A stretch of 5,455 nucleotides of DNA, taken from the NCBI GenBank assembly GCA_900548485.1, contig URKL01000144.1, positions 1-5,455 on the forward strand, read 5' to 3'. This document shows positions 1 to 5,455 of the stretch, piece by piece. The notes under the pieces are model-generated. The model was given only the letters and a program-made list of their open reading frames with translations. It had not been told where the DNA came from and ran no database searches. The position numbers and the translations under genes were made by a program. The stretch's first letter is position 1. The number at the start of each line of letters is the position of its first letter. This DNA is from an uncultured Succinatimonas sp. GTDB taxonomy: Bacteria; Pseudomonadota; Gammaproteobacteria; Enterobacterales; Succinivibrionaceae.

Positions 1-70
1 GTAAAGGGAGGGGGACCGCTGTAGGCGGTGGAGGGATTGGTAAGTAGGGGCCGATGCCTACATAGGCCCG
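1..70. repeat. Probable interspersed stem-loop repeat (Oscillospiraceae-like), cut by the window edge
   Basis: Two small hairpins lie side by side downstream of the hydrolase gene. The first pairs ACCGC at 15-19 with GCGGT at 25-29 and is followed by GGAGGGATT. The second pairs 48-56 with 61-69 around a CCTA loop, with a single G/A mismatch at 53/64. From memory, GC-rich gut Clostridia carry many intergenic elements of the form 'ACCGC-loop-GCGGTGGAGGGATT' and 'GGGGCCGATGCC..GGCCC', and this region resembles both. The hairpins are seen directly; membership of a repeat family is recalled and untested. No protein is coded here. Confidence 0.45.
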
Positions 71-91
71 CAATTTTTTCGAATTTTGGGT

Positions 92-123
92 AAAAAAATG
101 CCCCCTTGTTTATGCAAGGGGGC
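92..123 (-). terminator. Rho-independent terminator of the hydrolase gene
   Basis: Read on the minus strand, a perfect 9-bp stem (GCCCCCTTG at 115-123 with CAAGGGGGC at 100-108) encloses a 6-nt loop (CATAAA, 109-114). It is followed by an A and seven T residues (92-99). It begins 19 nt after the stop codon of the hydrolase gene, which is where an intrinsic terminator is expected, so that gene ends its transcription unit. Confidence 0.9.
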
Positions 124-142
124 GCTGGTTTAAGTACAGATA

Positions 143-1684
143 TTATTTTGTAGCTGCATCGTTCTTCTTTTTGGTAAACAGAGCGTACAGGGCAAAGAGC
201 AAGCCGGAGGCGGCCAAACCGGAGCCGCCCACTGCCAGGCTCCAATGGGCGCCGGTGGCAGGGGACTTAACAGCTGCGGTCGCGGTGTTCTTGGGATTGG
301 TGTTCTTTGTACCGCTGGTGTTTGTGTTCTTGCCGGCGCTAAAGGGTACAATGTTTTGCTTCTCGTCCGTATTGACAAACTGGCCGTTGCCGGTGGCGGC
401 TTTTACTGTCTGCACAGACTGCTTTTTCTTCGGGTTGGTGATCAATCCGGCCAAGAATTTGGTGGCTTGGCTGTCGTACCAGAAGTTCACATGGGCCACG
501 CCCTTAAAGAACCAGGTGTTGTTGGGGAGCAAACAGGTGGCGGCGTCCACAATACGGTCCGGTGACACATGGGCGCCGGTGCGCTTCAAGGTCTTGCCGT
601 AGTCCGCCGTGGTGGCTCCCACGGAAGCGTATTTGGTGTCGATGAGAATATCTGTCTGATTGGCATACGCAGAGTTGATGGGAATATTGGGCAGGCCGTA
701 GTTGGCTACGATCACCACATCGGTGCCGGCCTTTTGCATGGCTTTCAGGTTACCGGGCAGGCGCTTTTGCACCTTATGGTAGCGGGTGATCTTCTTGTAC
801 AGGCCGCTGCTTTGGTCTAAAAAGCCGATGGCGGTCATGGCATCCACGCTGTCGTCAAAATCATCATAGGGGATAAACTCCCACAGCATGGGAATGCAGC
901 CGAACACCGGGTAAAAGATCTCGTTATACACACGCTCCACCAGTGCAGGGTCCTCTGCTACTTGGGTCAAAAAGTCGCACAGGTAGCCCACATTCAGGCT
1001 GTTTGCCAGCCGGTTCAGCTGGCTAAAGTCAAAGTCCGGGTTATGGTAAGAGGTGGTCACCCGGTCCAAGTATTTCTTGACCACATCCGCATCAAACAGC
1101 AGATCCTGGCAAAATAGCTTGGTGACGGACACGCCGGTGAGTGCCCCGTCGATCATCACCAGACGGCGGATGTCACCCCGATCGCCGTACTGATCTATGT
1201 AGGCGCTGAGGATCACCGTGCCCTCTGAACTGCCGACCAGGGTCACTTGCTTTTTACCGGTTTTGGCCTTGACCTGATCCACAAAGTCTGCCAGCTTGGC
1301 AGCCGTTTCGCAGGCGTCCAGTCGCCAATCGTAGTTAAAGGCATACACTTTGTCTGCGCCGATATTCTGCGCCACTTGGCGGCAAATGGCCGGCTCGTTG
1401 CTGGTGCCGGACAGGTAGCCCGGGTGGTTTTTCAGACTGTCGGTCCAGTAGTTGGCGATGCCTACATTGTAAAGACTGTTGCCGTCCTCATCGCAGGCGA
1501 TGTTGCGGTAGTCGCTCATTAAATCGGCGATTTGGTCAATGACGGCGTTCGGGTCCGTTTGCTTGCCGCCGACGGCAGCCAGCACATTTTGGATGAGTCC
1601 GCCGCGGCTGAGCAGACTTTTGGCGTCAAACACGCCCACTTGCTGCTCATCCTCCGTGCCCGGGTTTAGGTATAAATTTGCCAC
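143..1684 (-). CDS. LCAT-like alpha/beta hydrolase (putative lipase/acyltransferase), wall-anchored, N-terminus missing
   Basis: A probable secreted esterase, lipase or acyltransferase; the substrate cannot be read from sequence. Residues 118-123 (YDWRLD) match the YDWR motif of the lecithin:cholesterol acyltransferase family. The nucleophile elbow GSSEG at 151-155 gives catalytic Ser153, where most relatives have GHSMG. His398 (GVAHVNF) is the likely catalytic histidine and Asp349 the best acid candidate. Residues 451-470 are an Asn/Thr-rich linker. SPATG at 474-478, a hydrophobic segment at about 481-503 and KKK at 505-507 form a sortase-type wall-anchoring signal. The apparent GTG start at 1684 is not believable: it lies at the composition break, has an in-frame TAG two codons upstream, and leaves no signal peptide and no first strand with the Pro-Gly oxyanion loop. 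The true start is lost. The gene is followed directly by a strong terminator. The family call is fairly firm, the activity inferred. Confidence 0.8.
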   Translation of the reverse strand: MANLYLNPGTEDEQQVGVFDAKSLLSRGGLIQNVLAAVGGKQTDPNAVIDQIADLMSDYRNIACDEDGNSLYNVGIANYWTDSLKNHPGYLSGTSNEPAICRQVAQNIGADKVYAFNYDWRLDACETAAKLADFVDQVKAKTGKKQVTLVGSSEGTVILSAYIDQYGDRGDIRRLVMIDGALTGVSVTKLFCQDLLFDADVVKKYLDRVTTSYHNPDFDFSQLNRLANSLNVGYLCDFLTQVAEDPALVERVYNEIFYPVFGCIPMLWEFIPYDDFDDSVDAMTAIGFLDQSSGLYKKITRYHKVQKRLPGNLKAMQKAGTDVVIVANYGLPNIPINSAYANQTDILIDTKYASVGATTADYGKTLKRTGAHVSPDRIVDAATCLLPNNTWFFKGVAHVNFWYDSQATKFLAGLITNPKKKQSVQTVKAATGNGQFVNTDEKQNIVPFSAGKNTNTSGTKNTNPKNTATAAVKSPATGAHWSLAVGGSGLAASGLLFALYALFTKKKNDAATK

Positions 1685-3290
1685 AATCTAAACGGTATAA
1701 AGGAGGGCAAGCTACATAAACATGACCTTTACGAACTAATTGCGTAAAATGCCTTACAAATAAAGCACATAATAATGTACCAATATGTAAACCATCAGCA
1801 TCGGCATCAGCTAAAATGCAAATCTTGTTATAACGCAGATTCGATAAATCATCGCTATCAGGATCTATACCCATAGCTACAGTAATCGCTCTAATTTCTT
1901 CAGAATTTAAAGCAGTATGTCCACCAATTTCCCAAGTATTTAAGATCTTGCCTCGTAAAGGTAAAATGGCTTGAAAACTAGCATCGCGAGCTTGACGGGC
2001 TGATCCTCCTGCAGAATCACCCTCAACAATAAACAATTCACCTAAACTAGGATCTGTTGATGTACAATCCACTAATTTTCCAGGAAGCTGTGGTCCACGC
2101 ACAGTCTTTTTACGCTCAACAACCTTAGCTTGACTCTCACGTTCTTTAGCTTTATTGATGATTAAATTAGCAATAATCTTGCCTTTATCAACATTGCTAT
2201 TTAACCATAAAGAAAAATGATCACGTACAGCTTGCTCAATTTGTCCGGCAATTTGTCTATTAGATAATTTTTCTTTAGTCTGTCCTGCAAACTGAGGTTC
2301 ATGCATCTTCAAAGACAACACATATATACAGCCTGACCAAACATCCTCAGGTGCGATTTTCAAAGAACGTGGTAATAAATTTTGTAGATCACAAAATTCA
2401 CGCATAGCTAAGGTTAAACCCGAGCGGAAACCATTTACATGCGTACCGCCTTCTACGGTAGGGATCAAATTGACATAGGATTCTCCTACTTTCTGAATCC
2501 CTTTATTATCGTTTTCCCAACAAACAGCCCATTCTACAAGCCAATCTTCACCCTTTACGCTCTCATGATAAGTGTCAACTGGTTCAAATATGCCGTCAAG
2601 TTGTGCTTTTAAGTATTCACTTAAATCACCGCTATAACTCCACTGCTCGCTTGTATTATTGATTTCATTAACAAAAACTATGGTTAAATTTTCACACAAT
2701 ACAGCTTTAGCTTTAAGCTGATGACATAATCTTTTAACATCAAAACTAGGGCTATCAAAAAAATCAGCTTCTGGATAAAAGTGAATTCCTGTACCTGTGT
2801 CTTTTTTAGCACAAGCACCAACTTCATGCAAAGAAGTTACTTTTTCACCTTTAGCATATTCTATTTCATAGATTTTACCATCACGCTTAACCCGAGCTTT
2901 AAGCTTTGTAGACAAGGCATTAACTACACTGACACCTACACCATGTAGTCCACCTGAAAATTGGTAATTATCTGTAGAGAATTTTCCTCCTGCATGTAAA
3001 CGCGACAAAATAAGTTCAATTGCTGGGATCTTTTCCACTGGATGAAGGTCAACCGGCATGCCTCGACCATTATCCACAACCTCTAAGCTACCATCTTGAT
3101 GCAGAGTTACTAAAATTTTATTACAAAAACCGGCTACAGCTTCGTCAACACTATTATCTATAACTTCAATACCTAAATGATTAGGATTGACTGTATCTGT
3201 ATACATACCAGGACGGCGTCTAACAGGTTCTAAGCCTTTTAAAACCTCAATAGAAGCTCCGGTATAAGCGTTTTTATTTTTATCTTGCAT
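1647..3290 (-). CDS. parE: DNA topoisomerase IV subunit B (ParE), C-terminus cut off
   Basis: ATPase subunit of topoisomerase IV, which with ParC separates linked daughter chromosomes in the cytoplasm. The start MQDKNKNAYTGASIEVLKGL resembles E. coli ParE. The GHKL ATPase domain carries catalytic Glu42, Asn46 (Mg), Asp73 with GRGMP (75-79), and the ATP-lid motif GGLHGVG (113-119). The transducer domain carries the QTK loop (337-339). The Toprim domain carries EGDSAGGS (423-430), LRGKILN (445-451) and the metal-binding DADAD (495-499). The QTK/EGDSAGGS context and overall spacing fit ParE better than GyrB. Likeness ends at LYRLDCGK (531-538), and residues 539-547 are read from the neighbouring segment. 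Full-length ParE is about 630 residues, so the KGLGEM region and the C-terminal end are absent and this copy could not work as shown. The start has no clear ribosome binding site (TTTCTATAT precedes ATG) but follows the kinase gene by 12 nt, suggesting co-transcription and perhaps translational coupling. Confidence 0.93.
   Translation of the reverse strand: MQDKNKNAYTGASIEVLKGLEPVRRRPGMYTDTVNPNHLGIEVIDNSVDEAVAGFCNKILVTLHQDGSLEVVDNGRGMPVDLHPVEKIPAIELILSRLHAGGKFSTDNYQFSGGLHGVGVSVVNALSTKLKARVKRDGKIYEIEYAKGEKVTSLHEVGACAKKDTGTGIHFYPEADFFDSPSFDVKRLCHQLKAKAVLCENLTIVFVNEINNTSEQWSYSGDLSEYLKAQLDGIFEPVDTYHESVKGEDWLVEWAVCWENDNKGIQKVGESYVNLIPTVEGGTHVNGFRSGLTLAMREFCDLQNLLPRSLKIAPEDVWSGCIYVLSLKMHEPQFAGQTKEKLSNRQIAGQIEQAVRDHFSLWLNSNVDKGKIIANLIINKAKERESQAKVVERKKTVRGPQLPGKLVDCTSTDPSLGELFIVEGDSAGGSARQARDASFQAILPLRGKILNTWEIGGHTALNSEEIRAITVAMGIDPDSDDLSNLRYNKICILADADADGLHIGTLLCALFVRHFTQLVRKGHVYVACPPLYRLDCGKFIPKPGHGG
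1662..1690. other. Junction of two unrelated segments (probable assembly chimera)
   Basis: Two minus-strand genes in different frames run into each other here. ParE is recognisable up to Lys538 (codon 1677-1679). The next nine codons, FIPKPGHGG, do not look like ParE. The hydrolase becomes recognisable from Ala2 or Asn3 (about 1676-1681). Base composition changes over the same few bases, from GC-rich on the left to AT-rich on the right. There is no transposase, integrase, tRNA or obvious inverted repeat at the break. The exact point cannot be fixed because a short stretch (about GGCAAATTTATACC on the minus strand) could belong to either side. Confidence 0.8.
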
Positions 3291-3302
3291 ATATAGAAAT
3301 TT

Positions 3303-4721
3303 TTATCGATTATTTAACTTAGGAAATTTTACTCTTGCCCAAAGGCCGCCACCTTTTACATTGCTAAGCTCAACCTTAGCGCCTAATTCCTCAGCTGAAG
3401 ATTTGACTATTGCTAAGCCTAAGCCTGTACCTGAAATTTTAGCAGTATCCCCACCAACTCTATAGAAAGGTTCAAAAACTAAATTGAGTTTATCCTCTGG
3501 AATACCACAGCCATTGTCCTTAACTGAAAGAATAATTTCTCGATTATTTTCTTCACAGCTTAAATCAACCTGACCATTCTCTTGTGTATATTTAATTGCA
3601 TTACTACATAAATTAGTTAAAATAGTTTTAAGCGTATTTTTATCGCTATGAATCACGCTATCAACTTCGCCTTCAATTCCAAAATCTATATTTTTATCAT
3701 CAGCTAAAGCGCCCAATTCATCTAAAATATCAATAAATAACTCTTTCACCACAAGATCTTGATATTCATGATTTTGTGTACACTGACTTCTAGCATAACT
3801 TAAAAGTTTAGTAGTTAAATCACGTTGTCTTCTAATTGCCTTGCGTAATTCAAAAAGCTGTTCTTTTTGCTCTACATCAAGGCCTTTTTCTTTAAAAGCC
3901 TCAGCTTGTAAACTTAATGCCGTCAATGGGGTACGCATTTCATGTGCTGCATCTGCAATAAAACGTCTTTCATTTTGTAAGCTATCAGAAGTTTTATTAA
4001 ATAATCTATTTAAAGCATCAATAAATACATCTAATTCAGACGGAATTTTTTCAGCTTCTAAAGGACGCAGATCATTTTCTTTACGCTTATCAATATCAAA
4101 AGCAAGTCTTCTTACAGGTAAAAACATTAAGTTCATAATCAATAACACGGTAGGAATATAGATCCCAATCAGTACTAAAAACTCCAGCAATGAAGCTTTA
4201 AAAGCCCTAACTACTGCTTCATCAATAATCGATAAAGATCTTGCAACTACAAATCGAATTCCCTGTCTATTAGTTGCAATATAGCAACGTACTCGATTGT
4301 CATTGATTAAAATAGAATACAAACCATCATCAATATTCATAGGAATGAAGATGGTATCACCTGGCTGAGTATATAAAGGAGCAATAATAATATCTCGATG
4401 TCGCTCAAATAAATCTGATAGTGATGGCTGTAGTAATGAGCCATCATAAAGTTCATTATTACGACGGCGGGGTCGATTTTTATAAAAATTGCTATCAAAA
4501 AAAATAGGTCCAGACCAGCGTTTAGGTAAAGGCATGTTATATGCCACGATTATATCGGCAATTTGCGAGATCTCTTCGTCAATATATAAACGTGCCTCAT
4601 TTAAAGTTTTATGATAAGAACGCGCACTGACTACTGCAGTGAAAATAATACCTATAATGCACAATATAAGGCATAATCTCAGTTTAAGAGATCTAACTAA
4701 TCGCCCTTTGCGACCTTCCAA
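3303..4721 (-). CDS. qseC: QseC-type sensor histidine kinase
   Basis: Inner-membrane sensor kinase partnered with the response regulator encoded just upstream. A first membrane segment (about 14-32) and a second (about 179-201) enclose a roughly 145-residue extracytoplasmic sensor region that is not strongly recognisable. A HAMP-like linker (about 201-250) contains PVRRLAFDI, IPSELDVFIDALNRLF and ERRF, close to the same stretch in E. coli QseC. The HisKA domain has phospho-acceptor His260 in DAAHEMRTPLTAL. The ATPase domain has the N box (Asn370, Asn374 in NLCSNAIKYT), G1 box DNGCGIP (402-408), F box FEPFYR (416-421) and G2 box GTGLGLA (431-437). Length (472) is typical. The start is TTG at 4721 inside the end of the regulator gene, giving a 25-nt overlap, with AGAGG six bases upstream; no later start precedes the first membrane segment. 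The signal sensed is unknown: the QseC label reflects the family, not proof of catecholamine or autoinducer sensing. Confidence 0.9.
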   Translation of the reverse strand: MEGRKGRLVRSLKLRLCLILCIIGIIFTAVVSARSYHKTLNEARLYIDEEISQIADIIVAYNMPLPKRWSGPIFFDSNFYKNRPRRRNNELYDGSLLQPSLSDLFERHRDIIIAPLYTQPGDTIFIPMNIDDGLYSILINDNRVRCYIATNRQGIRFVVARSLSIIDEAVVRAFKASLLEFLVLIGIYIPTVLLIMNLMFLPVRRLAFDIDKRKENDLRPLEAEKIPSELDVFIDALNRLFNKTSDSLQNERRFIADAAHEMRTPLTALSLQAEAFKEKGLDVEQKEQLFELRKAIRRQRDLTTKLLSYARSQCTQNHEYQDLVVKELFIDILDELGALADDKNIDFGIEGEVDSVIHSDKNTLKTILTNLCSNAIKYTQENGQVDLSCEENNREIILSVKDNGCGIPEDKLNLVFEPFYRVGGDTAKISGTGLGLAIVKSSAEELGAKVELSNVKGGGLWARVKFPKLNNR

Positions 4722-5371
4722 CCTACACCTCTGACATTCTTAATATTAGTTGAACCCACTTTTTTACGTAGATTGTGAATAATAAATTCAATAGCATTAG
4801 ACTCAACTTCATCCCCAAAACTGTAAATTCTATCTTCAAGAGTCTCTCGAGATAAAACCGCTCCGGGACGATTTAATAAAGCCTCTAATAATGCATATTC
4901 ACGAGCGGTTAAAAGTTCTTTATGCTCTCCACTTTCACTATGAACTAAAACCTCATGAGTTAATTGATCTAAACTTAAAATACCATTACTCAAATGAGGT
5001 TGTGAAGCCCCCGAAGATCTCCGTGTTACAGCTCGAATTCTAGCTAATAATTCCGATAAATCAAAAGGTTTTACCACATAATCATCAGCACCAATATCTA
5101 AACCTGAAACTCTATCATCCAAACCGTCACGCGCCGTAATAATAATCACAGGGGTATTTATATTACGCGAACGCCATTTTTTTAATAGAGTGACCCCATC
5201 AATACCAGGTAAACCTAAATCTAATAAAATACAGTCATAGCTAATATCATCAGGGGCATATTCAGCCTCATTTCCATCATTGAGACAATCAACTGCATAG
5301 GCTTTATTTTTTAAGCCATTTTCTACCGCTTTTGCAATCTGCTCATCATCTTCAACTAAAAGAATGCGCAT
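4697..5371 (-). CDS. qseB: QseB-type response regulator (OmpR/PhoB family)
   Basis: DNA-binding response regulator phosphorylated by the adjacent kinase; acts as a transcription factor in the cytoplasm. Counting from the ATG at 5371 (224 residues), the receiver domain (1 to about 116) has the acidic pocket Glu7, Asp8, Asp9, the phospho-acceptor Asp51 in LLDLGLPGIDG, Thr79 and Lys101 in VVKPF. The winged-helix domain (about 126-222) shows LTAREYALLEALL, GAVLSRETLEDRIY, SNAIEFIIHNLRKKVG and VRGVGWKV, all standard for OmpR/PhoB regulators and close in pattern to E. coli QseB and PmrA. A GTG three codons upstream (5380) is also in frame, but the ATG is preferred because it gives the canonical MRILLVEDD beginning and has AGGTGG five bases before it. 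The gene heads a tight set with the kinase and parE. Target genes cannot be deduced. Confidence 0.93.
   Translation of the reverse strand: MRILLVEDDEQIAKAVENGLKNKAYAVDCLNDGNEAEYAPDDISYDCILLDLGLPGIDGVTLLKKWRSRNINTPVIIITARDGLDDRVSGLDIGADDYVVKPFDLSELLARIRAVTRRSSGASQPHLSNGILSLDQLTHEVLVHSESGEHKELLTAREYALLEALLNRPGAVLSRETLEDRIYSFGDEVESNAIEFIIHNLRKKVGSTNIKNVRGVGWKVAKGD
4728..4732 (-). promoter_or_regulatory. Ribosome binding site supporting the TTG start of the kinase
   Basis: AGAGG on the minus strand lies six bases before TTG at 4721, within the last codons of the response regulator gene. No ATG occurs in the kinase frame before the first membrane segment, so this site decides the start and implies translational coupling between regulator and kinase. 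Confidence 0.55.
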
Positions 5372-5454
5372 CCTAACCACCTAAAATTCATATCATCTTG
5401 TAATCGTTCATCGTCAAACTTCTCTGTTTGTTCTATTTTCGAGACAGCCTGTTT
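5356..5454 (-). CDS. Possible 3' end of an upstream gene (partial, unrecognised)
   Basis: One minus-strand frame is open from the right window edge for 32 codons and ends in TAG at 5356-5358, overlapping the regulator start by 16 nt. The peptide is charged at first (KQAVSKIEQTEKFDDERLQDD) and then ends MNFRWLGCAFF. I do not recognise it. The other two minus-strand frames here have stops. An overlap of this size would fit an operon continuing upstream, but 32 open codons can occur by chance, so this is only a candidate. Confidence 0.25.
   Translation of the reverse strand, partial: KQAVSKIEQTEKFDDERLQDDMNFRWLGCAFF
5377..5382 (-). promoter_or_regulatory. Ribosome binding site deciding the regulator start
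   Basis: AGGTGG on the minus strand is five bases before ATG at 5371. The alternative GTG start at 5380 lies inside this motif, so choosing the ATG leaves a proper Shine-Dalgarno sequence and the usual family N-terminus. Confidence 0.65.
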
Positions 5455-5455
5455 C

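Noticed and set aside
171..820. Plus-strand open frames opposite the hydrolase gene
   Set aside because: They are by-products of the GC-rich codon use of the opposite strand; no recognisable domains, and the minus-strand reading has clear motifs and its own terminator.
1647..1676. Final nine residues FIPKPGHGG of the parE frame as a genuine ParE tail
   Set aside because: These codons are the hydrolase's coding bases read in another frame, and they do not resemble the ParE continuation after LYRxDxGK.
1682..1684. GTG as the true start of the hydrolase
   Set aside because: It sits at the composition break, has an in-frame stop two codons upstream and no ribosome binding site, and would leave a wall-anchored protein with no signal peptide.
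1640..1720. Natural insertion or horizontal transfer by a mobile element
   Set aside because: I found no transposase, integrase, direct or inverted repeats or target duplication, and both genes are cut at one point instead of one gene being interrupted.
3841..4161. Plus-strand open frame opposite the kinase
   Set aside because: It lies across the HisKA, HAMP and second membrane region of a well-supported kinase and has no independent features.
5389..5417. Promoter before the regulator (TTGACG at 5412-5417 with a -10 near 5389-5395)
   Set aside because: The -35 match is good, but the possible -10 hexamers match only about three of six positions, so I do not call it.
1..5455. CRISPR array, tRNA, rRNA or riboswitch
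   Set aside because: No spaced direct repeats, cloverleaf, rRNA-like stretch or aptamer-like leader was seen; nearly all of the window is coding.

Overview
The window holds two DNA segments that look unrelated. They meet at about position 1662-1690, inside two genes that are both cut there. All genes are read on the minus strand.

Left segment (1 to about 1665): this part is GC-rich (34 of 60 bases in the hand-counted line 1261-1320). It carries most of a secreted LCAT-type alpha/beta hydrolase that ends in an SPATG sortase-like signal, a membrane segment and a lysine tail. A strong intrinsic terminator follows the gene, and then a stem-loop element resembling the small interspersed repeats of gut Oscillospiraceae-type Clostridia. 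The surface anchor and the repeat point to a Gram-positive gut Firmicute.

Right segment (about 1685-5455): this part is AT-rich (23 of 60 G+C in line 2101-2160). It carries, in transcription order, a QseB-type response regulator, a QseC-type histidine kinase overlapping it by 25 nt, and parE (topoisomerase IV subunit B) 12 nt further on. The proteins resemble gammaproteobacterial QseB, QseC and ParE, so the source is probably an AT-rich gut gammaproteobacterium; Succinivibrionaceae is a guess, not shown. A short open frame running in from the right edge may be the end of one more upstream gene.

How the genes work together: the regulator and kinase form one two-component system, in which the membrane kinase phosphorylates the DNA-binding regulator. 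The tight spacing suggests parE is co-transcribed with them. parE stops making sense after about residue 538, roughly 90 residues before the usual end, and the hydrolase lacks its N-terminus, including the signal peptide a wall-anchored protein needs. Two truncated genes from compositionally different genomes, with no transposase, integrase or repeat at the join, are best explained by a chimeric assembly. I see no convincing new biological system. The most notable items are the junction, the wall-anchored LCAT-like enzyme and the qseB-qseC-parE arrangement.
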